DNA of 64,000 bases from JBFWVR01 sp050246635 (GTDB taxonomy: Bacteria; Acidobacteriota; Vicinamibacteria; Vicinamibacterales; UBA2999): the NCBI GenBank assembly GCA_050246635.1, contig JBFWVR010000005.1, forward strand, positions 403,874-467,873. Direction: 5' to 3'. Below the pieces are notes generated by a model. It ran no database searches. It saw only the letters and a list, made by a program, of their open reading frames with translations, and was not told where the DNA came from. Of this stretch, positions 33,940-45,386 are shown in pieces. The translations under genes and the position numbers were made by a program. Position 1 is the first letter of the stretch, and the number at the start of each line of letters is the position of its first letter.

Positions 33940-35276
33940 GACGCGCTCCTGACGGTACGGAAGCCCGCGTAGACGTAGGGGTAGTGGGCCCGGAACCAGT
34001 TGCGGAAGCTGGGGCGGAGCAGCTCGCGCGCGGTGGCGGGCGACGCGCCCTTCATCACGAAGTGCTGCCCATCGAAGAAGTCGGCCGAGTACTCCGGGTA
34101 CGAGGCCAGGGGCGCGAAGCCCGGATAGCCCTCGAAGATCGTGCTCGTCCATTCCCACCCGTTGCCCACGACGTCGTCCAGGCCCCAGGCGGAGCGGCCC
34201 GCCGGGTGCGTGCCGAGTGGTTGCGGTTCCCAACTGGTGAAGTCGAACACGCCGTGATCGGCGGTCGGGGCCGCGTCGCCCCAGGGGTGCCGCCGCGTCG
34301 ACCCGTCGGGCGCGCCGTACATCGCCCGCTGGATCTCGGCCTCCGTGGCGAGCCGCCGGCCCCGCCACCGGGCATAGGCCCGGGCCTCGGCGTGGCTCAC
34401 GTAGGCCGGCCAGCGCTCGGGGAGCGGCAGCAGCTCGAACATCCCGAACCAGTGCCACGTGCCGTCGACGCGCCGCCAGAACGGCGGATGCGTCGTGCCC
34501 GACGCGCGCAGCCACTCCCAGTCGGTGGCCGTCCACCACTGGGGGTCGTCGTAGCCACCGGCCTCGACGAAGGCCAGGAAGTCGGCGTTCGACACCTTGT
34601 AGCGATCGATACCGAACTCCGGCACCTGCACGGCAAATCCGGGGAACTCGTTGTCCCAGCCGAACGGGATTGCCCCTGGCTCGGCGCCCAGGCGCACGGG
34701 GCCCTCGGGCACGATGATCTCCTCGGCCCGGAGGCCGGGGCCCTCTGTCACCACCCGGTAGTCCGCGGGCGCCCGCTTCATCGCGTGGGGCAGGCGATGC
34801 CACATGTACAGCAGGGTCTCCTGGTGCATCGCCTCGTGTTCGAGAATCGTGTGCACCGCCTCGGCGCCCTCCATGAGCGGACGCCCCGGCTGGTCGAGAT
34901 CGGCGTGCGCGAGCGCGTCCATCACGAGACGATCGGCCTCGGCGACGAACCGGCGCACCGCCGCCCGATCCGGCCAGGTGGGACCGGCGCCGGATGCACC
35001 GGCCTCCGCGTCGACCTCGGGATCGATCCCGCGGGCGAAGAGCTGCTCCAGACGGGCGTCGACCCCGGGCTGGCCGAGGCCCCGCTTCACCAGCGTGTTG
35101 AGGCTGAACGCGGGGAGATGGCCGTCATAGAACACCAGCGGATGCCGAAGCGCGATAGGCTGCTCGTAATACGCCTCGGGCACGACCACGTCGAAGAGTG
35201 CTGCGGTGCGCGCCCGGTTGCGCTGGTACCATTCGAGGGCCTCGTCACGATCGATGCCCGCTCCTGTCGTCAGCAT
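33936..35276 (-). CDS. egtB: Hercynine oxygenase / sulfoxide synthase EgtB
   Basis: The 446-residue enzyme has an N-terminal DinB-like iron-binding domain and a C-terminal FGE-sulfatase (formylglycine-enzyme-like) domain. The three-His iron site is visible as His53 (GHLPAFSLN) and His147/His151 (HEAMHQ). The second domain has VRLGAEPGAIPFGWDNEFP, YVSHAEARAYARWRG and a GNGWEWTSTIFEGYPGF segment followed by FFDGQHFVMKGAS. The latter is nearer to OvoA-like and 'EgtB-related' proteins than to the mycobacterial enzyme. It joins hercynine to Cys or gamma-Glu-Cys with O2. Absence of egtA/egtC suggests direct use of cysteine, which is inference. Confidence 0.9.
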   Translation of the reverse strand: MLTTGAGIDRDEALEWYQRNRARTAALFDVVVPEAYYEQPIALRHPLVFYDGHLPAFSLNTLVKRGLGQPGVDARLEQLFARGIDPEVDAEAGASGAGPTWPDRAAVRRFVAEADRLVMDALAHADLDQPGRPLMEGAEAVHTILEHEAMHQETLLYMWHRLPHAMKRAPADYRVVTEGPGLRAEEIIVPEGPVRLGAEPGAIPFGWDNEFPGFAVQVPEFGIDRYKVSNADFLAFVEAGGYDDPQWWTATDWEWLRASGTTHPPFWRRVDGTWHWFGMFELLPLPERWPAYVSHAEARAYARWRGRRLATEAEIQRAMYGAPDGSTRRHPWGDAAPTADHGVFDFTSWEPQPLGTHPAGRSAWGLDDVVGNGWEWTSTIFEGYPGFAPLASYPEYSADFFDGQHFVMKGASPATARELLRPSFRNWFRAHYPYVYAGFRTVRSAS

Positions 35277-35358
35277 GGTTGCCCTTTCAGTAGCTCATCG
35301 GTAACCGGCGTGACCGGGAGTCTGCAGTATAGATGCCAGATCGGACCCTGGAGGTTCC

Positions 35359-36711
35359 ATGTCCGCACGTTACGATCTCGTGGTCGTCGGCACCGGTGCC
35401 GCTGGCGGCGCCATCGCCCGTGCCTGTCGTGAGCGCGGCTGGCGGGTCGCGGTGGTCGACGGCCGTCCCTACGGGGGGACCTGCGCGAACCGGGGCTGCG
35501 ACCCCAAGAAGGTCCTCGTCGGCGTGGCCCACGCCTTCGAGCAGGCCCAGGCGTTCCTCGGCAAGGGGCTCTGGACCGACGGCCTCCGGATGGCCTGGGG
35601 CGAACTGCAGACCTTCAAGCGGAGTTTCACCGACCCGGTGCCACGCGCCCGTGAGGAAGCGTACGCCAGCGCAGGCATCGATTGCTACCACGGCCGCGCC
35701 CGGTTCACCGGGCCGACGACACTGCGGATCGGGGACGACCGGGTCGAGGCCGCCTATCTCGCCATCGCGTCCGGGGCACGGCCGGCGCCACTCGACGTGC
35801 CGGGCGCGGAGCACGTCATCACGTCCGACGACTTCCTGGATCTCGAGCGCCTGCCGGCGTCGGTGGCCTTCATCGGGGGCGGCTACGTGTCGATGGAGTT
35901 CGCGCATGTGACGGTGCGCGCCGGCGCGCGCACGACGATCCTGCATCGTGGTGGCCGGCTGCTCGAGGGCTTCGACCCCGATCTTGCGGCCGCGCTCGAG
36001 GAGCGGAGCCGCGAGGCCGGGATCGACATCGAGCTGGGGGCCGAGGTGCAGGGCGTCACCCCCAACGGCAACGGCGGTTTCGACGTGACGATCGCTGGCA
36101 CGGCGGGCACGCGGACCGTCAGCGCGGAGCTGGTGGTGCACGGCGCGGGGCGCGTCCCCGACATCGACGATCTCGACCTGGCCGCAGGGGGCGTCGAACG
36201 CGGCCGTCGCGGCATCGCGGTCAACGACCGGCTGCAGAGCACGTCCAACGCGCGCGTGTACGCGGCCGGTGATGCCGCCGACAGCGGCCTGCCTCCCCTC
36301 ACGCCCGTCGCCGGCTACGAGGCGCGCATCGTCACGAGCAACCTGCTCGGCGAGGAGGCGCGCGTGGACTACGGCGCCGTGCCAAGCGTGGCGTTCACCC
36401 TTCCGCCCCTCGCCCGGGTGGGGCTGCTCGAGGCGGAGGCGCGGGAGCAGGGGTTGGAGGTGGAGGTCCGGCACGCCTCGACCGCCGACTGGTATTCCTC
36501 ACGGCGGCTCGCCCAGCCCATCTCCGCCTACAAGACCCTCGTGGACCGCCGGACCGGCCGCCTGCTCGGTGCGCACCTCTTCGGCCCGCATGCCGACGAG
36601 GTCATCAACATCTTCGCGCTCGCCATCCGCCAGAGGCTGACGGCGAAAGATCTCAAACAAACACTATGGGCGTATCCGACGAACGGGTCCGACATCGACT
36701 ACATGCTCTAG
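35359..36711 (+). CDS. Class I flavoprotein disulfide reductase-like protein with altered C-terminal motif
   Basis: The 450-residue protein has the FAD motif VVVGTGAAGGAIA (8-20) and redox pair Cys42/Cys47 (GGTCANRGCDPKK). The NAD(P)H motif is FIGGGYVSMEF, and a second FAD segment is VYAAGDAAD. A dimerisation domain follows. Where glutathione/mycothione/mercuric reductases have HPTxxE at the dimer interface, it reads YPTNGSDIDYML, so the catalytic His and Glu are absent. The ATG has GGAGG 5 bases upstream and the gene is divergent from egtB across 82 bases. A role in recycling a low-molecular-weight thiol such as ergothioneine is possible but unproven. Confidence 0.8.
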   Translation: MSARYDLVVVGTGAAGGAIARACRERGWRVAVVDGRPYGGTCANRGCDPKKVLVGVAHAFEQAQAFLGKGLWTDGLRMAWGELQTFKRSFTDPVPRAREEAYASAGIDCYHGRARFTGPTTLRIGDDRVEAAYLAIASGARPAPLDVPGAEHVITSDDFLDLERLPASVAFIGGGYVSMEFAHVTVRAGARTTILHRGGRLLEGFDPDLAAALEERSREAGIDIELGAEVQGVTPNGNGGFDVTIAGTAGTRTVSAELVVHGAGRVPDIDDLDLAAGGVERGRRGIAVNDRLQSTSNARVYAAGDAADSGLPPLTPVAGYEARIVTSNLLGEEARVDYGAVPSVAFTLPPLARVGLLEAEAREQGLEVEVRHASTADWYSSRRLAQPISAYKTLVDRRTGRLLGAHLFGPHADEVINIFALAIRQRLTAKDLKQTLWAYPTNGSDIDYML

Positions 36712-36791
36712 CGACGGTGCAAGGCAGGTATCCGCGGATAACCCCTCGTGTGAGTGCTGAGCGGCAAGGCCTCCGGACCGTCTGGAACGCC

Positions 36792-36821
36792 TCCGTGTTC
36801 ATCCGTGTTCATCTGTGGATG
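36792..36821. repeat. Short tandem TCCGTGTTCA repeat
   Basis: TCCGTGTTCA occurs twice in tandem (36792-36811) and runs into TCTGTGGATG. The 157-base gap between two convergent genes holds nothing else of note. The sequence has the look of an interspersed intergenic repeat. Confidence 0.45.
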
Positions 36822-36868
36822 ATTCCCTGACGGCATCACGTCGATGGCGGGCGGCGCCGCCGCCGGCG

Positions 36869-37933
36869 TCAGTCCTTGTCGGGCGCGAAGATCTCGCGCT
36901 GTGTCTTCGGGTGCCGCCTCGCGTGCGCGACGAGCTGCCGCACGACCAGGCCGAGATCGTGCCGGCCGTTCATGCGCGCCAGGTCCTCGAGCGCGGCGAT
37001 GGTCCCGGCGTCGAGTTGCAGCTTCTCCGAGACGTTCCCCCGCGTCGGGCGGCCGTGGGCGGGGAGCGCGCCCGCACCGGCGCGTTTTTCGCCGGGCGCC
37101 TTGCTGTCGGACCGTAACGAGGCGTGTTCGAGCTCCGAGTTCAGCTCCGCCCCGGCGACGATGGCCAGGCCCAGGAGGTAGAGCCACACCAGCAGGACGA
37201 TCACGCTGCCCACCGCGCCGTACGCCTCGGTGTAGCCGCCGAACCGCGTGACATACAGGCGGAACCCCGCCGACGCCAGCAGCCACAGCACCGTGGCGAG
37301 CACCGCGCCCGGCCAGCACCAGAACCAGCCCTGGTTCACGTCGGCCGCGAACTTGTAGACGACGGTCAGGCCCGCCACGACGACGGCAATCGCGCCGGGC
37401 CACTGCAGGTACGGCCAGAGGCGGCCCGCTTCGGGCACGCCCATCCAGAGGCCGATGTCCCCGCCCGAGAGCATGACGGCGGACGCGACGAGCAACCCGG
37501 TGGCCAGCAGGAGCGTGAGGCCGATCGAGATCAGGCGGACCTGCCACCACGGACGGCTCTCGATCACGTCGTAGGCGCGGTTCATCGCGTCCACGATTGC
37601 CGCGACCGCGGTCGAAGTCGTCCAGAGCGCGCCGCCAAGCCCCACGGTCAACAGCCCGCCCTGGTTGCGATCCGCGATGCGTCCGAGCTGATCCTGGATG
37701 AGTTGCAGGGCGCTGGGCGGCAGCAGCGTGCCGAACCGCGTGAGGATGGCGTCCGCCAGGTCGCCATAGGCGAAGAACGACGCCGCCGCCAGGACGAACA
37801 GGAGGGCGGGGAACAGCGCGAGGAAGAAGTAGTAGGCGAGGGCGGCGGCGAGCCCCAGGCCGTTGTCGTCCACGAGCTCACGCACCGTCCGCCGGGCGAT
37901 GACCAGCGGTCCGACCGGCAGGGTGAAAGCCAT
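36869..37933 (-). CDS. YihY/BrkB-family membrane protein
   Basis: The 354-residue protein starts MAFTLPVGPLVIARRTVRELVDDNGLGLAAALAYYFFLALFPALLF, the characteristic BrkB entry in which the helix carries AAALAYY and FPALL. Five more membrane segments follow, with TTSTAVAAIVDAMNRAYD and GGYTEAYGAVGSVIVLLVWLY. After the last helix comes a cytoplasmic tail of about 90 residues with a helical segment (LQLDAGTIAALEDLARMNGRHD). The family was once called RNase BN, but its role is unknown. The start at 37933 is chosen because family similarity begins there. Confidence 0.87.
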   Translation of the reverse strand: MAFTLPVGPLVIARRTVRELVDDNGLGLAAALAYYFFLALFPALLFVLAAASFFAYGDLADAILTRFGTLLPPSALQLIQDQLGRIADRNQGGLLTVGLGGALWTTSTAVAAIVDAMNRAYDVIESRPWWQVRLISIGLTLLLATGLLVASAVMLSGGDIGLWMGVPEAGRLWPYLQWPGAIAVVVAGLTVVYKFAADVNQGWFWCWPGAVLATVLWLLASAGFRLYVTRFGGYTEAYGAVGSVIVLLVWLYLLGLAIVAGAELNSELEHASLRSDSKAPGEKRAGAGALPAHGRPTRGNVSEKLQLDAGTIAALEDLARMNGRHDLGLVVRQLVAHARRHPKTQREIFAPDKD

Positions 37934-38014
37934 CTCCCGAGGGTACCGCAAGTGCCCGGGTGCCGCGTCCCGCGGCGGGCGGGGCCCCGGCTGGCGCGGG
38001 CGTGCCCGCTGCAC

Positions 38015-38020
38015 TAGAAT
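38015..38020 (+). promoter_or_regulatory. Possible -10 element of the uvrA operon
   Basis: TAGAAT matches the sigma-70 -10 consensus at five of six positions and lies 56 bases before the uvrA ATG. The -35 region 17 bases upstream (TGGCGC) is poor. No LexA-type box was recognised. Confidence 0.35.
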
Positions 38021-38075
38021 GGGATGTTTACGGGGCAACCGGGAAAGCCGCCCTGTGGACAGGCTCCGAGGAATC

Positions 38076-41113
<3,038 letters not shown>

Positions 41114-41117
<4 letters not shown>

Positions 41118-42139
41118 TCGGCCTCCTCCTGGCGCTGGCCCTCGCGACCCAGCCGTCCTTCGAGACGGTCGTGGCCGCGCTGTCGGATCCGTCCGTCGAC
41201 GTTCGTCTCGACGCAGTCGGCAAGCTCCAGGCTGCCGGGTACCCCGAAGCCATCGGCCCGGTCGCAGCGCGGGCCGTCGACCCCGATCCTCGGGTGCAGC
41301 GCGCCGCGCTCGCGGCGGTCGTGGCCCTCGCCCTGCCAGGCCAGGGCGCCTCGGACGCGTTCGACCAGGAGCGCGTGCCGTCGGTGCCGATTCCCGCGGC
41401 CGCGTTCGGCCCGCTGGCAGCGGCGATGGGCGACGCCGCCGCGCCCGTGCGCGTGGAGGCGGCATACGCGTTTGCCGTGCTCGCGGGACGTCCGCCCGCC
41501 GGCGTGCCGGCCGACGCGATGTCGGTCGTCTCGCACGCGCTGGCCGCGATGCTGGCGAGCGGTCAGCGGGATCTCCGGGTGGCCGCCGGCCGGGTGGCTG
41601 GACGACTCTATCGCGCCGGTCGCGCGGCGGTGCCGCCGGCGGGTCCGCTCCCGCAGGAGCTCCTGGACGCGCTGGTCCGGCAGATGAACAGGGCCGACGA
41701 GCTCGAGGAGCTGGTGGCCATGCAGTCGCTCGGCTTTGCGCGGGAGCCCCGCGCGTACGTCGCGTTGGCCGACCGGTACGGCTTCCACGCGGGGCAGGGC
41801 AACCGGCTCCGTGCGGCCGGGGCGCTCGATGCCCTGGCGCACCTTGCCCTGCCCGAGAGCGCGCCGCTGTTCGAGCGCCTGCTGGACGAGGGCACGCCAC
41901 TCGAGCAGCGCCTGGCCATCGACGGCCTGGCCCGGCTCGGAGATCCGGGCCGGCTGTCGCGGATTCTCGCGGCGGCCGCCGAGGCCCGCGACAACCAGGT
42001 GCGGATGGCCGCGCTCTTTGCCCGGGAGTACCTGCTGGGGGATGGCTCAGGCGTGGGCGGCCTGCGCGCCGAGGTGGGCGACCGGCGCCTCGGATCCCAG
42101 GCACGCGATTACCTGCGGGAGCTGGGCCTCGAGCCGTGA
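41114..42139 (+). CDS. HEAT-repeat protein
   Basis: The 341-residue protein has a short hydrophobic N-terminus (MIGLLLALALATQPS) that could be a signal peptide. Helical repeats of HEAT type follow: VVAALSDPSVDVRLDAVGKL, VAARAVDPDPRVQRAALAAV, LAAAMGDAAAPVRVEAAYAF and more. No catalytic motif is seen. Its ATG overlaps the uvrA stop (ATGA) and its own stop overlaps the glycosylase start (GTGA), so it is co-translated with two DNA-repair genes. That suggests a scaffold role there, unless the N-terminus really exports it. Confidence 0.75.
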
Positions 42140-42768
42140 TCCTGCGCCGCGATTTCTATGCGAGGCCCACGCTCGACGTGGCCCGCGACCTGATGGGCAA
42201 GATCCTGGTGCATCGGTCGGCCGACGGCCTCGCCGCCGGGCGCATCGTCGAGGTCGAGGCCTACATCGGTGAGGACGATCCCGCCTGCCACGCCGCCGTG
42301 GGGCGCACGCCACGCAACGCGCCGCTCTATGGGCCGCCCGGCAGGGCTTACGTGTACCTCAACTACGGGTTGCACCATCTGGTGAACGCCGTGACCGAAC
42401 CGGACGGGGACCCGGCGGCCGTGCTCATCCGCGCGCTGGAGCCGGTCGACGGCCTCGCGTTGATGCGACGGCGTCGCGGGACGGCACCCTGGCGCGCGGG
42501 CAAGGCGCCGGTGCCTGACTGGGCCCTGTGCCGTGGCCCTGGCAACCTGACCCGCGCGCTCGGCATCACGCTCGAGCAGAACATGGTCCCCCTGACGCGC
42601 GGGCCACTCACGATCGTGGACGACGGCGCGCACTGTGGCACGGTGGCCTGCGGCAGTCGCATCGGGATCTCGGCCGGGCTCGACAAGGCGTGGCGCCTCG
42701 TGGAGGCGGGCAACCGCTGCGTGTCGGCGCGGGCGCTCACTCGTAGTGCAGCGCCTCGGTCGGGTTGA
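42136..42768 (+). CDS. mpg: 3-methyladenine DNA glycosylase (Mpg/AAG family)
   Basis: The 210-residue enzyme has LRRDFYARPTLDVARDLMGKIL, the active-site Glu in GRIVEVEAYIGEDDPACHA, GPPGRAYVYLNYGLHHLVNAV, VLIRALEP and GPGNLTRALGI, all hallmarks of the alkyladenine glycosylase family. It removes alkylated and deaminated purines by base excision. It starts with GTG overlapping the previous stop. The last 32 bases overlap, tail to tail, the end of the ABC permease gene on the other strand, which may extend its natural C-terminus (SARALTRSAAPRSG). Confidence 0.92.
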   Translation: MILRRDFYARPTLDVARDLMGKILVHRSADGLAAGRIVEVEAYIGEDDPACHAAVGRTPRNAPLYGPPGRAYVYLNYGLHHLVNAVTEPDGDPAAVLIRALEPVDGLALMRRRRGTAPWRAGKAPVPDWALCRGPGNLTRALGITLEQNMVPLTRGPLTIVDDGAHCGTVACGSRIGISAGLDKAWRLVEAGNRCVSARALTRSAAPRSG

Positions 42769-43957
42769 GGCCCGCCGCCCGCCGCGCGGGGAAGTAGCCG
42801 AACAGCACACCCACCGCGGCCGCGAAGCCGAACGACAACGCCACGGCCGGCGTCGACACCGCCGTCGCCCAGCGGAACACCGTCGTCATGCCCCACGCGC
42901 TCGCGATGCCAAGCGCCACTCCGGCGAGGCCCCCGGCCAGGCTGAGCATCACGGCCTCGGCGACGAACTGGCCGAGCACGTCGTGCCGTCGCGCGCCGAG
43001 GGCGCGGCGCAGGCCGATCTCCTTCGTCCGTTCGGTGACCGACACCAGCATGATGTTCATGATCCCGATGCCGCCGACGAGCAGGGAGACAGCGGCGACG
43101 CCCGCGAGCAGGTAGGTCATCGTCGCGGTGGTCTCGTTGAGCACGGCCGCCATCTCTTCGGGCGTGCGTACCGTGAAGTCCGACGCGCTGCCACCGGTGA
43201 TCCCGTGTCGTTGCCTGAGCACGGCCTCGATGCGCGGAGTCAGGTCCAGCGTGCTGATGCCACCGGCGGCCAGCAGCGAGATGCTGGTCACGTGCGTGAT
43301 GCCCAGGATGCGTTTCTGCACGGTCGTGTACGGCGCGAACACCGCATCATCCTGGTCCTGGCCCATGGGCGACTGTCCCTTGCGGCCGAGCACGCCAATC
43401 ACCTTGAACGGCTGGTTGTTGATGCGCACGATCTGCCCGACCGGGTCCGCGCCGGTCCCGAAGAGCTGATCACGGACGGCGGATCCCAGAACCACGACCT
43501 TGCTGGCCCGGGCGACGTCGGCCGCCTCGAAGAACGTGCCGAGGACGACGGTCCAGTCGCGGATGTGGGGCAGGGCCTCGCTCACGCCCTGCACCTGCGT
43601 CTGCCAGTTGCCGCTGGCCGAGACGACCTGCGCCCGCGACGACACGCCGGGGGAGACGTCGGCGATGCCCGGGACCTCGGCCGCGAGGGCCACCGCGTCC
43701 TCGGGCGTCAGCGTCGTCGTGGCCCCCTGCCCCAGACGCACGCCGCCGGCCATGAAGGAGCCTGCCGACACCGTGATCACGTTCGTGCCGAGGCTGGCCA
43801 CGCGCGTCGCAATCGACTGCCGTGCGCCGTCGCCGAGCGCCATCATGACGATGACGGCCGCGACGCCGATGATGATGCCGAGCGAGGTGAGCGCCGAGCG
43901 GAGCAGGTTCCGCGTCAGCGCCTCGGTTGCCTCGCCGAGGGTAAGGAGGAAGTGCAT
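42737..43957 (-). CDS. MacB/FtsX-type ABC transporter permease (no ATPase domain)
   Basis: The 406-residue protein has TM1 at about 20-43 (RNLLRSALTSLGIIIGVAAVIVMMALGDGA), a large periplasmic MacB-like domain (about 45-280), and three C-terminal helices around LVGGIGIMNIMLVSVTERTKEIGLRRALGA and FGYFPARRAAGLNPTEALHYE. These are the classical MacB permease signatures. No nucleotide-binding domain is fused and none is encoded nearby. The adaptor gene ends 10 bases upstream. With MacA-like partners such permeases move peptides, lipids or antibiotics out from the periplasm; the substrate here is unknown. Confidence 0.88.
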   Translation of the reverse strand: MHFLLTLGEATEALTRNLLRSALTSLGIIIGVAAVIVMMALGDGARQSIATRVASLGTNVITVSAGSFMAGGVRLGQGATTTLTPEDAVALAAEVPGIADVSPGVSSRAQVVSASGNWQTQVQGVSEALPHIRDWTVVLGTFFEAADVARASKVVVLGSAVRDQLFGTGADPVGQIVRINNQPFKVIGVLGRKGQSPMGQDQDDAVFAPYTTVQKRILGITHVTSISLLAAGGISTLDLTPRIEAVLRQRHGITGGSASDFTVRTPEEMAAVLNETTATMTYLLAGVAAVSLLVGGIGIMNIMLVSVTERTKEIGLRRALGARRHDVLGQFVAEAVMLSLAGGLAGVALGIASAWGMTTVFRWATAVSTPAVALSFGFAAAVGVLFGYFPARRAAGLNPTEALHYE

Positions 43958-43967
43958 GGCGCCCTCC

Positions 43968-45200
43968 TCACCGCCCACCGCGCCGGGGAGGCGTCGGCAC
44001 CAGGGGCGACCCGCTCGATGCGGGCGCCGTTGACGCGGTCGCCGCGGAGGCGCCGGTGATGACCTGCGCCCCCTCGGGCAGCGGATCGCCGGTGAGCGCG
44101 ACACGCACGCCGTCACTGAGCCCGGTGCGTACGGGCGTCGCCGTGAGGCGGCCGGCGACGAGCTGCCAGAGCTCGGTCACGTGGCCCCGGCGGCCCGCGC
44201 CGCCGGGCGATGTGGCCTCCGCGGCGCCACCGAACGCGGCGAGTACGTCGGCGGAGGGCTGGAAACGCAGCGCCGCCGCAGGCACGGTGAGCACGTCGTC
44301 CGCGCGCGCGACCTCCACGCTGACCGTCGCCGTCATGCCGGGCTTCAGCCGGCCGTCCGGGTTCGGCACGTCGATCATTGCCGTGTAGGAGACCACGTTC
44401 TGGACGACCGTCGGCTGCAGCCGCACCTGGCGCAGCGTGCCGTGGAAGGTGGCCTGGGGATAGGCGTCCACCGTGAAGCTCACGGGCTGCCCGGCCTGGA
44501 CCAGGCCGACATCCGACTCGGCGATGCTGGCGGCGAGGCGCAGGGAGTCGAGTCCACGCGCGATCACGAAGAGCGTCGGGGTCTGGAGGCCGGTGGAGAC
44601 GGTCTGGCCGCGCTCGACGTTCCGGCTGAGGATGATGCCGTCCACCGGGGCGCTGATCACCGTGTAGGAGAGGTTGACCTTCGCCTGCGCGAGCTGCGCC
44701 TCGGCCTGCGCGAGCTGGGCGTGGGCGGAGCGGACCCCGGCTCGCGCGACCTCCGCGGTGGTGGCCGCGGTCTCGACGTCGGCGGCCGCCAGCAGACCGG
44801 CGTCCCCGAGCTGCCGGGCGCGCTTCAACTTCTGTTCCGCGTCGGCGAGCTGCACCTCGGCGCGCTCCTGCTCCGCGCGCAGCCGGATGACGCTGGCCTC
44901 GGCCTGTTCGATCTGGGAGCGGATCGCGGCCTGGTCGAGTGTGGCGATCACCTGGCCCTTGTGGACCGTGTCGTTGAAGTCCGCGCCGAGGTCGGCCACC
45001 GTGCCGCCGACCTGCGTCCCGACATCGACGGTGTCGAGTGGCTCGAGCGTGCCGGTCGCGTCAACCGTCTGGACCACCGTGCCACGCTCGACCTCGGCGT
45101 AGCTGAGGTCGGGCGCGCTCGCCCCGGCGTCGGCGCTGAAGGTGTAGAAGATGCCCGCCGCGACAAGGGCGGCGGCCGACAGCCACAATACGCGTTTCAT
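43968..45200 (-). CDS. Periplasmic adaptor (HlyD/MacA family)
   Basis: The 410-residue protein has an N-terminal membrane anchor (MKRVLWLSAAALVAAGIFYTF). The lipoyl-type halves (VDATGTLEPLDTVDVGTQVGG and SYTVISAPVDGIILSRNVERG) flank a long alpha-helical hairpin (residues about 95-170, IEQAEASVIRLRAEQERAEV). A beta-barrel domain and a membrane-proximal end follow. This matches MacA-type adaptors of tripartite efflux. The C-terminus is a Ser/Ala/Pro-rich tail. It is followed directly by the permease gene. Confidence 0.88.
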   Translation of the reverse strand: MKRVLWLSAAALVAAGIFYTFSADAGASAPDLSYAEVERGTVVQTVDATGTLEPLDTVDVGTQVGGTVADLGADFNDTVHKGQVIATLDQAAIRSQIEQAEASVIRLRAEQERAEVQLADAEQKLKRARQLGDAGLLAAADVETAATTAEVARAGVRSAHAQLAQAEAQLAQAKVNLSYTVISAPVDGIILSRNVERGQTVSTGLQTPTLFVIARGLDSLRLAASIAESDVGLVQAGQPVSFTVDAYPQATFHGTLRQVRLQPTVVQNVVSYTAMIDVPNPDGRLKPGMTATVSVEVARADDVLTVPAAALRFQPSADVLAAFGGAAEATSPGGAGRRGHVTELWQLVAGRLTATPVRTGLSDGVRVALTGDPLPEGAQVITGASAATASTAPASSGSPLVPTPPRRGGR

Positions 45201-45277
45201 GGTCTCGTGCCTCTGTTGTCATGGACGCGGCAACAGTGGCAGGGCCGTGGCGGAGGTGTGAAAAATGTATGACGAGG

Positions 45278-45325
45278 GTGCTGCACGGAGGTGCGGCACG
45301 GGGGTGCGGCACGGGGGTGCCGCAC
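45278..45325. repeat. Tandem 13-base repeat built on GTGCGGCAC
   Basis: Four units start at 45278, 45291, 45304 and 45317 with a strict 13-base period: GTGCTGCACGGAG, GTGCGGCACGGGG twice, and GTGCCGCACGCAG. A fifth weaker unit (GTGGGCACGG) follows. Each GTGCNGCAC word is itself palindromic. The array lies upstream of the MacA-like gene; two more words occur at 23369-23391. Confidence 0.75.
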
Positions 45326-45351
45326 GCAGGTGGGCACGGGTGGTGCGAGCG

Positions 45352-45374
45352 AAAAAGGGGTCTGACCCCTTTTT
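45352..45374. terminator. Perfect palindrome, bidirectional intrinsic terminator
   Basis: AAAAAGGGGTC and GACCCCTTTTT flank a single central T. It starts 12 bases after the mscS stop on the minus strand, giving a GC stem followed by a T-run in either direction. The same palindrome type is common as an interspersed element in many genomes, so it may double as a REP-like unit. Confidence 0.75.
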
Positions 45375-45386
45375 CGGTCTTGAAGA

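Noticed and set aside
45278..45374. CRISPR array
   Set aside because: Units are 13 bases with no unique spacers and no cas genes nearby; it is a simple tandem repeat plus a terminator-like palindrome.
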